Source: Candidatus Latescibacterota bacterium
Lineage (GTDB): Bacteria; Latescibacterota; UBA2968; UBA8231
Length of the DNA stretch: 51,403 nucleotides
Assembly (NCBI GenBank): GCA_022826515.1
Contig: JAJDUT010000056.1
Span: forward strand, 1 to 51,403
Direction of reading: 5' to 3'
Below the pieces are notes generated by a model. The model was not told the origin of the DNA, did not search any database, and saw only the letters and a program-made list of their open reading frames with translations. Shown piece after piece: positions 26,218-35,216 of this stretch (positions within the stretch are counted from its first letter, which is position 1; every line of letters begins with the position of its first letter). The position numbers and the translations under genes are program-made.

Positions 26218-27228
26218 CTACCAACCTTCTTCGCGGACTTGGATTTTCTTTAGCAGAGGACGCCACCAAGCTTCGTTGTCGCGGTACCAGTGGACCGTAT
26301 CGCGGAAGCTCTCGGCAAAATCGACTTGCGGTTCCCAACCTAGTTGAGTGCGGATTTTACTCGAATCGAGTAGGTAGCGCCGGTCGTGGCCGGGCCGGTC
26401 ATCAACGTAGGTTTTGTGCGCGGCGTCCATCCCCAAGGCGTCGAGGATCAGGTCGGCGATGGTTTCGACGTCTTTTTCAATGCCGCTGCCAACGTTGTAC
26501 GTCTCGCCGATCTCGCCCTTTTTCAGCACGAGGTCGATAGCCCGGCAATGGTCGTCAACATGGAGCCATTCGCGGCGGTTCTGGCTCGATTTGTACAGCG
26601 GCATCTTCTGGCCGGTGAGCAGACGGACGACGAAGAAGGGAATGACTTTCTCCGGGAATTGATAAGGGCCGAAGTTGTTGGCGCAGTTCGACAGCGTCAC
26701 GGGCAGGCCAAAGGTGTGGCCATAAGCGCACACGGCCAAGTCGGCGGCAGCCTTAGCCGCATTGTACGGAGTGCGCGGCCGATAGGGCGATTCCTCGCTG
26801 AAGGATTCATCCGCGTCGAGCGCCAGATCGCCATACACTTCGCAGGTGGAAATGTGGTGGAAGCGCGGCACTTGGACATCGGCCGCGGCCTGCAACAGCT
26901 TTTGCGTCCCCACGACATTGGTCTGGAAAAAGGCCGAGGGATTGACAATGGCCAAGCTGTTGTGCGATTCTGCGGCAAAGTTGACCACGTAGTCCGGGCG
27001 GTGGACCTCGAAGAGGTGACGGGTCAGATCGGCATTCTGAATATCACCGCGGACAAAGGTGTAGCGGTCGCCGTAGTTTTCCTCCACGTCCTGCAGGCTG
27101 GCCAAGTTGCCGGCGTAGGTGAGCAGATCGTAGTTGACAATGCGGTCGTCGGGGTAGGTCGATAGCCAGTAGCGAATGAAATTGGAGCCGATGAAGCCGG
27201 CACCGCCGGTGACGAATAGGGTGGTCAT
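26218..27228 (-). CDS. rfbB: dTDP-glucose 4,6-dehydratase-like SDR enzyme, STCEVYG variant
   Basis: A 336-residue extended short-chain dehydrogenase very close to RmlB/RfbB, which converts dTDP-glucose to the 4-keto-6-deoxy sugar. It has the NAD-binding VTGGAGFIGSNFIRYWL, the Tyr-Lys pair in YNAAKAAADLAV, CANNFGPYQFPEKVIP, and RREWLHVDDHCRAIDLVL. The catalytic loop reads STCEVYG where RmlB has STDEVYG, so the general-acid Asp is replaced by Cys; the AAESH motif also continues differently. This suggests a related nucleotide-sugar dehydratase or epimerase subfamily. The intact rfbC-like gene 20 kb upstream would be a natural partner. The gene stands alone on this strand. Confidence 0.85.
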   Translation of the reverse strand: MTTLFVTGGAGFIGSNFIRYWLSTYPDDRIVNYDLLTYAGNLASLQDVEENYGDRYTFVRGDIQNADLTRHLFEVHRPDYVVNFAAESHNSLAIVNPSAFFQTNVVGTQKLLQAAADVQVPRFHHISTCEVYGDLALDADESFSEESPYRPRTPYNAAKAAADLAVCAYGHTFGLPVTLSNCANNFGPYQFPEKVIPFFVVRLLTGQKMPLYKSSQNRREWLHVDDHCRAIDLVLKKGEIGETYNVGSGIEKDVETIADLILDALGMDAAHKTYVDDRPGHDRRYLLDSSKIRTQLGWEPQVDFAESFRDTVHWYRDNEAWWRPLLKKIQVREEGW

Positions 27229-27331
27229 GGATGCTCTTGGTTAGGGATTGGGGACGTGGTCCGTCATTTAATATAACATATGGGCAACTCGCAGCCGGAA
27301 TTTCAGTTAATACCCTTATTACTACCCTCAT

Positions 27332-28393
27332 TCAAGCGTTACTACCCTTATTCCCGAGAAAACGCCAGCGGGCACCCGGACCCCGGCCGCTACAAGCTAC
27401 ATCGCCGGATTTCTTTAGCTCCGCCAAGAGGGTGCGAATCCATTCACGACCGACGCCGGGGCAATCGCGTTCTAGGTCGCTCAGGCGGAATTCGCCCGGT
27501 TGGGCGCGGATGGCGGCGAGCACCCGTTCGGACTTGACACCCCGTGGGGCCTTGATCTGACCGGCGCGTTCCTCTAACTCGACGTAAGCACGGCGGATAA
27601 TCGCGAAGAGGAAATTGAACCAAGGCGTCAGCTCGTGTTTGCCGTCGTGCCAGTGCTGTGAACTGAGCCGGAGGCATTCGTAGTAGGACTCCCGGGATTC
27701 CTCAACGAGGCGTTCCAAGCTGATGTAGCGACCCACCTCGTAGCCGTGCTGGTAGAGCGCCAACAGGGTGAGCAGCCGAGATACGCGGCCGTTGCCGTCC
27801 CGGAAAGGGTGGATGCAAAGAAAATCCAAGATAAGGGCGGCGATGGCGATGAGCGGTGGGATATTCTCTTGGTCGAGAGCGTGCTGATAATGCTGGCAGA
27901 GTTGTTCTACAGCCGCCGGAGTCTCCGCAGCCTTCACACAGCGGAACCGAACCACTGGGGCCTGTCCAGGCAGGAATTCCACGATGTCGTTATCGACTCG
28001 TTTGAACTGGCCCGCGTCGCCGCTGGCGGACTGACAAAGAGCATGTAGGCGTTGCAAGGTATCCGGCGTGATAGAAAGCGCGGCGTAGTCGGAGTGAATT
28101 TCGTTCAAGGCGCGGCGATAGTCCTGCACCTCCTGTTCGGAGCGGTCACGGGGTTTCGCTTGGCCGAGCACCAGCGGATAAAGGCGGGCTTGGGCGACCG
28201 TCACGCCCTCAATGCGGTTGGAGGATTCAGCGCTCTGAATGACAGCCGTGTCGCGGAGTGCTTTGAGGGCTTGTGGCGACTGGCGCGTGAATAACTCCTG
28301 TCTCCCCCTCGACTCGGCGATATCGTTGAGCAGCCACACCGTGCTCAGAGGTGTTTCGTGGTCGCGTAGGCGATTGTTGTGGAAAGAGTTCAT
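27332..28393 (-). CDS. Fic-domain protein with N-terminal inhibitory helix
   Basis: A 353-residue Fic protein. The active motif is complete: IHPFRDGNGRVSR (HPFRDGNGR at 195-203), so it should transfer AMP or another nucleotide group to a target protein. Residues 57-63 (SSNRIEG) match the autoinhibitory S/TxxxE helix placed before the Fic core. The C-terminal 80 residues form a winged-helix-like domain (FRLSDLERDCPGVGREWIRT), common in Fic proteins with DNA-binding ability. The gene lies 48 bases downstream of the RelE toxin gene, in the same direction. A degraded copy of its 3' end lies at 28968-29040. The role may be toxin, regulator or defence. Confidence 0.88.
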   Translation of the reverse strand: MNSFHNNRLRDHETPLSTVWLLNDIAESRGRQELFTRQSPQALKALRDTAVIQSAESSNRIEGVTVAQARLYPLVLGQAKPRDRSEQEVQDYRRALNEIHSDYAALSITPDTLQRLHALCQSASGDAGQFKRVDNDIVEFLPGQAPVVRFRCVKAAETPAAVEQLCQHYQHALDQENIPPLIAIAALILDFLCIHPFRDGNGRVSRLLTLLALYQHGYEVGRYISLERLVEESRESYYECLRLSSQHWHDGKHELTPWFNFLFAIIRRAYVELEERAGQIKAPRGVKSERVLAAIRAQPGEFRLSDLERDCPGVGREWIRTLLAELKKSGDVACSGRGPGARWRFLGNKGSNA

Positions 28394-28441
28394 GATGTGC
28401 TGGCTTAACGGTCAATGGCTCCTATTCACGGACCTATTAAC

Positions 28442-28711
28442 TCAACGATACACTTCACTCCTGTGGCCAATCTTCACAATGAGGATGAGAAGGGCATCGT
28501 CCTTGATATGGCTGATTACGCGATAAGCACCCACGCGATATTTCCAGAACTCGCCTAACTTGGAACCTTTGAGGGCTTCGCCAATGCTGCGCGGGTCGTC
28601 CAGCCCAGCAACACGGTCATGCAAGAATCTCAGAATCCGCCTTGCCGCTTGTCGATCTATTCTTCTCAATTCGCGCTCGGCGTCCTTGGCAAGCTCAATC
28701 TGCCAAGCCAT
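28442..28711 (-). CDS. RelE/ParE-superfamily toxin
   Basis: An 89-residue toxin. MAWQIELAKDAERELRRIDR and AARRILRFL open the RelE fold, GEFWKYRVGAYRVISHIKDD is the typical core (arginines of the strand WKYRVGAYRV), and it ends LILIVKIGHRSEVYR. Family members cut mRNA on the ribosome or poison gyrase. The start at 28711 is chosen because it lies inside the end of the antitoxin gene in another frame (17-base overlap), the usual toxin-antitoxin arrangement. The longer frame to 28732 has no support. Confidence 0.88.
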   Translation of the reverse strand: MAWQIELAKDAERELRRIDRQAARRILRFLHDRVAGLDDPRSIGEALKGSKLGEFWKYRVGAYRVISHIKDDALLILIVKIGHRSEVYR

Positions 28712-28925
28712 GCTCTTCCATGACTTTCTCAAGCGGCACAGTCTGAGATTTTCCCTCGTGAATATCCTTCAGCCGTTGTTCGGCAAGATGCAAGTCTTCG
28801 AGGTCGTCCAGATACTCCCGGATAGCCTCAATCATGTATTCGGTTTCGCTGCGTCCCGTGCGGGCAGCCAGTTTTTGTAGCCGCTCAAAGACTGTATCGG
28901 GCAACTGAAAAGCTACTCGGCTCAT
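28695..28925 (-). CDS. Ribbon-helix-helix antitoxin
   Basis: A 76-residue antitoxin. Residues 1-45 form a ribbon-helix-helix DNA-binding domain (VAFQLPDTVFERLQKLAART, then GRSETEYMIEAIREYL). The C-terminal half is an acidic helix (DLEDLHLAEQRLKDIHEG) that should wrap the toxin. It probably represses the operon. The ATG is preceded by AGGAGA, and the 3' end overlaps the toxin gene by 17 bases. Confidence 0.88.
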   Translation of the reverse strand: MSRVAFQLPDTVFERLQKLAARTGRSETEYMIEAIREYLDDLEDLHLAEQRLKDIHEGKSQTVPLEKVMEEHGLAD

Positions 28926-28967
28926 GTCGCTTCTCCTATGGGTTATCTACGAATCGTCTCGTGTCAA

Positions 28968-29040
28968 TTACTCCCCGTATTCTTGCAGAAAACGCCAGTA
29001 GGCCCTAGACCTCGGCCTCTGGAAGCTACATCACCGGGTT
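28968..29040 (-). pseudogene. Fossil copy of the Fic gene 3' end
   Basis: This stretch aligns with 27341-27412, the last codons of the Fic gene. Blocks such as GAAAACGCCAG, CGGCC and AAGCTACATC are shared in order, with one deleted base and substitutions. In one minus-strand frame it still reads PGDVAS-RGRGLG-like residues, against SGDVACSGRGPG in Fic. It lies between the antitoxin promoter and the end of the SIR2 gene. It suggests that a second Fic gene, or a recombination junction at the Fic 3' end, once existed here. Confidence 0.6.
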
Positions 29041-29058
29041 TTTCACCTCAGTGAGGGG

Positions 29059-32000
29059 TTAGTTCTGAGGAATTTGCACCTTAAGCTCCTCCAGTTGCTG
29101 CTTGAGTTCCGGTGAGATATCTGACTGAAGGAGTTTATCAATGAGTTTCGGATCTGGAAGCCATGTGTAGGCCGGTAAACCACAATCCCACAAATAGACC
29201 AACAGCTTTGCTACCGCTTCGGGATACTTCTGCCATAGGTCTCCTTCATTGAGTTCATGTATCACATAGCAACTTTGCAATGGAGTCTGTGGCATACCAA
29301 TTGCCAAATCAACAGCTTCGGGAAATACCTCTATCAAGTGTCTCAGCCAGTCAATCATGTATTCGACTTCGCTAGCCTCAAAGACAGTCGGCACACCTTG
29401 CAAGCGATTCTCCCAATAACGCTTGAGCCAACGTTGCCACCATTCTCGTCGCACTTCTCCATCCAAGTCGCGCAAACAGTACCCTACTTCTGTCGCAAAG
29501 CAGTCTTTGGTCTCTTGACTACTATATTGAAAAAGTGTGGGAATCCACTTATCAAAAGGATCTTCAACGAAATACGCGAGCATGGAGATGTAGTATTTGA
29601 TAAATCGGTCGCGTTGTTCAGAGAGGTCGCTGTCGATCCGCTCAACCGCTTTGATGAATAGGTCTGCCATAGCGTCAGCCACAACGGGACTGAGACGGCC
29701 CCACATCATAAAGCCATCCCAAGCTGCTTGAAAGTCACCGCTGTCAGGCGCAAAGAGGGGCAGCAAGTTTTCCTGTGTCCACACTTCATCAACAGTCAGT
29801 AGGAAGGTAAGATTGCCCACGAGGATCGTCCGCCCAAGTCTACCCGATAGCTCTCGATCTTGCAAGATGCCTGACAGTGCAGTGTGGTACTCATCGCTGA
29901 GGGTAGCGAGATTGGAGTTTTGTTCCTTGCGCCAGAGAGAGAATCCCCATAGCCAGAATCTGGCAAGGGTTCCTTCGGGGCGATTGATGGCCATCTGTAA
30001 CCAGTCGTCCCTTTCCTCGGTCTGCTCAGTTCGGTCAAGATGATGCCATAAAGCAGTCGCGATCTTGTTGGCTTGCGGAAGTAGATTCAAGGCATAGGAG
30101 GTTCCTCCATCCTTCACTAGCGCATAAAGTACATTGGCGATTTCTCGATTGTATTTCGGATGTAACTCGGTCTTGCCGATCCAATAGAGCACTTTACGAT
30201 GCTTGTCTTCATCCAACTCCATCTCTGACCAAGCTCCTATCAAGTCAGACCAGAAATGAATATCCCACTTTCCGCTCTTAGCCAAGGCATTAGCCAAACT
30301 AAGACCCCAGTCAAAATCCTGCTTTGCTGCCTTTGCGACATTATCCCTGAGTCCCATAAGGTCGCGTCCAAATGACTTCGTACTTTGGAATGACAACAAA
30401 TCGCCAAGCCAATCGACAGCCGGTTTAGCTAGTAACTCTTCAACGCTCCAAGGGCTTTGAGGGACGATGTCTCGGATCGGATCAATCCAATGTGTAAAGT
30501 CTGGATTCTCGCTTGGCTCGAAGTCTGGATACGCCGCTAGTACTTTGTCCAAGGCTCGTTTAGCTAGGGTACAATTGGAATCTGATTTATGGAGCCAATA
30601 AAACCAGTTGAAGTGCTTATATGCGGTTCGTTCTTCTCTTTCGGGGTCTTCTTCGTCCGGCCAACGGTAGGTCCGAACAGCTTCTATGACGGCTTCTCGG
30701 TGTTCCAAATTGGCCTCAGGATAAGCTATCCGTGCTGCCCGGAATACTTCATGGTGAACTGGCAAGCCGTGCAGACCTATATGCTTTAGCAGCCAATCAA
30801 TTTTTTCATCTGCCGTCAAGTCTTCGCGTTCAGACAAACCATGCACAGCCAGACGGCGAAACAGCGGCACTTCCGAGCCTGCAAGATGGATACACCAGTA
30901 CACTGCCGCGTCTCTCCGGTTCTGAATCAACCATTCGAGGCAATCTCGTGCTGCGTCGATCAACACGTCAACCGCTTTAGGGTGGTTATCCTGCTCGTGA
31001 GTCTCAATGGCCGCACGAATATAGCTTTCAGGTTCCAACTCACGCTCTGCCATTTGCCAAGCGCACCGCGTGAGATACCGTTCTTCCAGACGCCTGATAA
31101 CTCGCTCAAACAACGGTAAGGCTACTTGAGATAGTTTTGGCTTCAGACCGTTCTCCCACAGTTCATTTAGTGCGTAGTGATCTAGTGCGTAGTGCTCGCC
31201 GAGCATCGGCAATTTTACATCAACCGGTGCTCTCGTATCTCCCCCGTTGTTATCATCGGACCAAACGAAGCCTTCCTCAAGGAACAGACGACTTCCCGCC
31301 ATTGCGTCGAATATCTGCAAGAGACTATCCAACATGCCGCGCTTGATACAATGCTTTCCTATCCCCGATAGAAACGCATACGAGTTTCCATGCACCGGAA
31401 TGGCAGCAAGCAGGAGCGAAATCCAACGAGACAAAACGTCTATAGCCAGCGAAAAATCTTCATCCTTCCAAATTTTTCTCCCTAGATCGAACCAGAGGTT
31501 CAGATGTAGGCCCATGTTGTGCTTGCCAATCAGCAGGAACAGCTTATCAGCATGGTCGTATGCGAATTTCTCGGCTAACCACTTAGAGAGGATTTCATCC
31601 TGCTCGTTGAGCGTACCGTCGCCAAACAGCGCATCTAGAAGCCCGCGCTTGTCGAGCCAATCAATCCATTTGGGGTCTGATGCCGCTTCGATGAAGAATC
31701 GGGTTCTCGTGGCATCCTCAAGCGCATCCTCAATGAGATCGGCTGTTTCCGCCTCAAGGGGAGGTGGTCTTTGCGCGATCTCAGTAATTTCTCGCTGCCA
31801 GTCGAGGACACTGCGCTGGACAAGGCCAACTAGACGACTGATACCCTCGTAGAGTGCGCTATGATCGTCCTGGTCTGATTGCGGGTAGCTAATCGGTTCG
31901 ATTCCAAGCAAACGCCAGCGTTGTAAGTCAGAATCATCTTTAGCCGTCAAAACAAAACGCCGGCCATCCTCACCCCCTGGCAGAGCACGCGCCAGATAGC

Positions 32001-32607
32001 TCAAAATCGTGTCATCGTGGCGATAGCCGACAAAGAGGACCGTGAAATTACGGAACAATTCGACAAGAAAACGTCGTGCCCACCCCTCAGTTAGATAGGC
32101 GCAACTGAAATCTAAGTCCGTAAGTACCATCTCGTTGGGATGGCTTACAGCACCATGGACATGAACGATACCACTGAACCGACGTCCCAAAGGTAATGCA
32201 GGTGCTTGGAAGACTTCGGGCTTGTCGTCAAATACGGCCCTTGACGCTTTCTCGAACAAAAGGTCGAAATTAGTGGTAACGACGCGAACTTGCGCGACGT
32301 CGGAATAGATGCGTAGAAGATTCTGATGTAGCTCTGTAGCCTCCCGACCTTCACAGGAGAGAGCTTCTTCGGCAAGGACGTGAACATTTACTCCCGCATG
32401 TTGCAGTCTCCCGAGGAAACGGTCTATCGGCTCTCCTGCCTGCAAGGCTTCACCGGTTCCTTGTGCAATCATATCCGCTAACTCTACAAAGCTCGGGAGG
32501 CAAGCAGGCGCACCCATTGAAACACCAGCCCCAGCGAAAACCACCAACTTGTCTTCGCGTAAGGCGTTTAACAGGCGTTTGGGGAAGTCAATTTTTGCAA
32601 TTCTCAC
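29059..32607 (-). CDS. SIR2-domain defence-type protein with very long C-terminal region
   Basis: A 1,182-residue protein. The N-terminal 250 residues form a SIR2 NADase-like domain: FAGAGVS (GAGVS at 26-30), TTNFD (111-115), the catalytic His151 in HVHGAVSHP and FVGYRHDD (194-199). The remaining 900 residues are helical and Trp-rich with no known enzymatic motif; they resemble the DUF4020 / DSR-type extensions of anti-phage SIR2 proteins, which sense infection and then deplete NAD. Translation begins at a GTG after GAGGG. The neighbours are a toxin-antitoxin pair, Fic, a restriction-enzyme remnant and ParA/AlbA_2 genes, which supports a defence role. The specific subfamily is from memory of sequence style and was not tested by search. 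Confidence 0.85.
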   Translation of the reverse strand: MRIAKIDFPKRLLNALREDKLVVFAGAGVSMGAPACLPSFVELADMIAQGTGEALQAGEPIDRFLGRLQHAGVNVHVLAEEALSCEGREATELHQNLLRIYSDVAQVRVVTTNFDLLFEKASRAVFDDKPEVFQAPALPLGRRFSGIVHVHGAVSHPNEMVLTDLDFSCAYLTEGWARRFLVELFRNFTVLFVGYRHDDTILSYLARALPGGEDGRRFVLTAKDDSDLQRWRLLGIEPISYPQSDQDDHSALYEGISRLVGLVQRSVLDWQREITEIAQRPPPLEAETADLIEDALEDATRTRFFIEAASDPKWIDWLDKRGLLDALFGDGTLNEQDEILSKWLAEKFAYDHADKLFLLIGKHNMGLHLNLWFDLGRKIWKDEDFSLAIDVLSRWISLLLAAIPVHGNSYAFLSGIGKHCIKRGMLDSLLQIFDAMAGSRLFLEEGFVWSDDNNGGDTRAPVDVKLPMLGEHYALDHYALNELWENGLKPKLSQVALPLFERVIRRLEERYLTRCAWQMAERELEPESYIRAAIETHEQDNHPKAVDVLIDAARDCLEWLIQNRRDAAVYWCIHLAGSEVPLFRRLAVHGLSEREDLTADEKIDWLLKHIGLHGLPVHHEVFRAARIAYPEANLEHREAVIEAVRTYRWPDEEDPEREERTAYKHFNWFYWLHKSDSNCTLAKRALDKVLAAYPDFEPSENPDFTHWIDPIRDIVPQSPWSVEELLAKPAVDWLGDLLSFQSTKSFGRDLMGLRDNVAKAAKQDFDWGLSLANALAKSGKWDIHFWSDLIGAWSEMELDEDKHRKVLYWIGKTELHPKYNREIANVLYALVKDGGTSYALNLLPQANKIATALWHHLDRTEQTEERDDWLQMAINRPEGTLARFWLWGFSLWRKEQNSNLATLSDEYHTALSGILQDRELSGRLGRTILVGNLTFLLTVDEVWTQENLLPLFAPDSGDFQAAWDGFMMWGRLSPVVADAMADLFIKAVERIDSDLSEQRDRFIKYYISMLAYFVEDPFDKWIPTLFQYSSQETKDCFATEVGYCLRDLDGEVRREWWQRWLKRYWENRLQGVPTVFEASEVEYMIDWLRHLIEVFPEAVDLAIGMPQTPLQSCYVIHELNEGDLWQKYPEAVAKLLVYLWDCGLPAYTWLPDPKLIDKLLQSDISPELKQQLEELKVQIPQN

Positions 32608-32691
32608 GTCTTGCCCTCAATGATACTGATCGCTTCCTCTACAATGGCAGTTTCTTCGACACGAGACCGTGCATCAGGATTCCTTGCATTT

Positions 32692-32722
32692 TCGTATGAG
32701 GCAAATTATCCACCTCATACGA
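32692..32722. promoter_or_regulatory. 10-bp inverted repeat upstream of the SIR2 gene
   Basis: TCGTATGAGG (32692-32701) and CCTCATACGA (32713-32722) are perfect complements separated by 11 bases. The geometry (21-base centre-to-centre) fits a dimeric repressor operator. It could also act as a terminator for the upstream restriction-enzyme remnant, although no T-run is present. It lies 85 bases before the SIR2 start and 4 bases after the remnant's stop. Confidence 0.5.
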
Positions 32723-32725
32723 GAT

Positions 32726-32875
32726 TCATACATCTTCCACTGCCGCTACTTCCTCGTCCGCCAACTCATACATCTCATAGACCAGTCGGTCTATCTCCGC
32801 TTCCTGCTCACCGGTGTCCGCCAACCCATTCATTAGTTGTCTATTCCCCCGTATCCATCGTTCGGGGAGGTCACG
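32726..32875 (-). pseudogene. C-terminal remnant of a type IIG-like restriction-modification enzyme
   Basis: A frame ending at 32726 encodes RDLPERW, then EQEAEIDRLVYEMYELADEE and AAVEDV. The segment EIDRLVYELYGLTEEE is the standard last helix of Eco57I/TaqI-type methylase-restriction proteins, so this appears to be the final 50 residues of such an enzyme. No start codon with a ribosome site precedes it. It overlaps the end of the ParA frame by 5 bases, which leaves only the tail of the original gene. It may represent the point where the ParA/AlbA_2 block joined the SIR2 block. Confidence 0.55.
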
Positions 32876-33893
32876 GATTCCCGAGATTGATTCTTTGTAT
32901 GATTTTCTTCGCCAAATCCCTAAAATCCTGGTGCGCGTCTTTTGCCGCGGCGGCATGGCTACCAATGGCACCATCGGCCGTGGTGAGGTGAAAGATGGGC
33001 TTGCGTGCTTCCTGAGCCATCGGCACCAAGCTCCGGTAGTGCTTGACGGTAGCGAGGGCGTGTTCTTTATCCTGTGCCGGTGTCTCGGGATACGGTCCTT
33101 CGTTATCGTCGCGTAGGTTGCGGGCGTATTCTTCCGGCATTCGATTGACCCACTTGTCATACGCCATCACGGGGCGATTCAGACGGACGCTGTGCTGTTG
33201 CACTACATAGCCGACGGGCTGCATGTTCCCATTCGGCAGGGGAAAGTCTGGTTGCGCCCAGTGATCCCTTCGCCGCTGCCAATCTTGTCGCCACCGATTC
33301 AGCGTCGGGCCGAGATTGCGCAAACCTTGGAGCGAAAACAGGTCAGCACCCAGCGGAACGATGATATAATCACTGGCAATCAGTGCGGAACGATTGATCG
33401 CACCAAGATTGGGGCCGACGTCGGCCAAGATGATTGAGGCGTCCATCTGTGCAGCCCCAGACTGCATGACGGTCGAGAAGGAAGTCAAAATGCGGAAGGG
33501 ACGGTACAGCTCGCTAGAACCCAATGCGTTAGGCCATTCTGATGACAGAGTATCTTCAAATCCGGCCAGCGCCAAGTCTCCTGGAATCAGGCACAGTCTA
33601 GATATAAGCGTAGATGTGATTTCGACGAGCGCCGGGTCTTTGATGTCGCCAACTCTCGTCAGAGGTCGGACGCATTGCAGGATAGTCTTCGCAGATGCCT
33701 CGTTGTCTTCATCCCATAGCTTTTCCAATTGATCTTCATCCAGAAATGCAGCGGTGAGATTCGCCTGTGGATCGAGATCGCAGGCCAGCACCCGATAACC
33801 ACTGTCGGACAACATCCACGCTAGGTGATAGACAAGCGAAGTCTTGCCGACACCGCCCTTGTTGTTGAAAAAAGTCAAAACGGGAACGGTCAT
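32871..33893 (-). CDS. ParA-family ATPase
   Basis: A 340-residue MinD/ParA ATPase. Deviant Walker A FFNNKGGVGKTSLVYHLAW (KGGVGKTS at 12-19), then ACDLDPQANLTAAFLDEDQL and the Walker B-like ASIILADVGPNLGAINRSAL. It has an unusually long C-terminal part (residues 220-340) with a Pro-rich stretch, as in ParA proteins encoded with AlbA_2-domain partners on islands. No ParB gene is present. Its ATG overlaps the stop of the AlbA_2 gene (ATGA), so the two are a unit. Chromosome partitioning is unlikely; a role in island maintenance or defence is inference. Confidence 0.85.
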   Translation of the reverse strand: MTVPVLTFFNNKGGVGKTSLVYHLAWMLSDSGYRVLACDLDPQANLTAAFLDEDQLEKLWDEDNEASAKTILQCVRPLTRVGDIKDPALVEITSTLISRLCLIPGDLALAGFEDTLSSEWPNALGSSELYRPFRILTSFSTVMQSGAAQMDASIILADVGPNLGAINRSALIASDYIIVPLGADLFSLQGLRNLGPTLNRWRQDWQRRRDHWAQPDFPLPNGNMQPVGYVVQQHSVRLNRPVMAYDKWVNRMPEEYARNLRDDNEGPYPETPAQDKEHALATVKHYRSLVPMAQEARKPIFHLTTADGAIGSHAAAAKDAHQDFRDLAKKIIQRINLGNP

Positions 33894-35110
33894 GTCTGGT
33901 CATCCTGGCAAGACAGTATTGTGACTTGAACGTTGTTCATATCAACATTGAATTCCATTTCAGGGTGCCCGGCTTGTCGAAGGAGTCGATTGGCCAATGG
34001 AATGCCTATACCATAGCGTTGCACGAATCCCAAATTTCTCATCGCCTCTGCGACATTGGGATTGCGGTACGATGTTATGCCAGATCTACCGAAATTATCT
34101 ACTGTTACCGAACCGAACACCCCCCCGGGACTCAGTATTTCTATGCGGTTGTCGTACCAGTAAACTCGGGTGGGAGCGTAGTTCCCCTCGTATGATCGGT
34201 GCATGACTGCATTGCGAGCGATTTGCTGGATCGCTGAAATCGGATACGTACTGACTCGCTTCTCGGTTGGTCTCGATGTAAAGTCAACCGCTGTCCGGTT
34301 GTGTCCATTCAGCTTTTCGTCGAGGCGGCGCAGTACGTCCGTAATAGTCCCACTGATTGCTTCTTCATCGGATATGGGGTCTGTTAATTCATTGCCGACA
34401 AATCTCAAGAATTGAATGTACGCTCCCGGTAGATGATCCAGCGTCCGTTGGCCCAGTACGAGTATCCCCAACACGGTTGGCACAGGGTCGTCAGCAGAGA
34501 CAATCATCTTGGCTGCGGCTAACCGTTCTTCGAGGCTGCGTTCGTTAGCTTCCAGAATTTCGCGGTCAAAAGCCTGTGGCAAGTATTCATGCTCGAACTG
34601 GAACAGGTTGAGATCGCTCAAGGTGGCAAAAGAGACAGGCTGAAGGTCAAAAGGGCGGTCTCCGTGTCGCCGCTTTTCGTTGAGAATCCTCTCGTCTTGG
34701 GATGTGGCGATGCCACGGCGAGGACCGATGCGGACATGGATAGCACCCTTAAAGCGAACCGGCGGAGAGTTGGAGGGTTGCACTGTGATCACCGCAATTT
34801 CCTTGCCTTGCAGCCTATGCTTCTCCACCGTCAGCGAGGGCGGAGGTACAATGTTGCCATCGGTTTTCATATCGGCCAACTGCTGGAGCAACCGATCTGT
34901 AACCACTAGAGTGCCTATCGTTCCATCGTTTTTTACACCAACGAAGATGAGGCCGGGTTCTTCGTGCCCAGCCAAATCATTGGCAAAAGAGCAGATAGCT
35001 TCCCTGATTCTAGTGGCGGCATCACCAGACAAAGACTCCTTGAACTCGACGCGGTCAGTTTAGCCGGCTGCGATGATTTGTAGCAACTCTTGTTCTGTAA
35101 AATATGGCAT
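33890..35110 (-). pseudogene. AlbA_2 / HATPase protein interrupted by an in-frame TAA
   Basis: The family normally starts with a short helix followed by a TVEFKES-type AlbA_2 motif. Here the ATG at 35110 gives MPYFTEQELLQIIAAG and then TAA (35060-35062), after which the same frame continues TDRVEFKESLSGDAATRIRE without further interruption to 33890. A single base change (GAA to TAA) explains the stop. The open part has the AlbA_2 domain (residues about 20-140 of the intact product, with GLIFVGVKNDGTIGTL) and an HATPase_c_4-like C-terminal region with QIARNAVMHRSYEG, IEILSPGGVFG and GIGIPLANRLL. A shortened product could start at the TTG at 35032, but would lose the EFKES motif. The gene is followed by parA with an ATGA overlap. 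These proteins bind nucleic acid and ATP; the precise role is unknown. Confidence 0.8.
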
Positions 35111-35216
35111 TGCGATTGCCCCACTTCTGCCATGTCGGATAGAAAAAGAGGCGAACAGGCTTCCAACTACTTAGTGATTGTCTAGTTTCCATGCAACCTG
35201 AAGCCAGATTCCCCCG

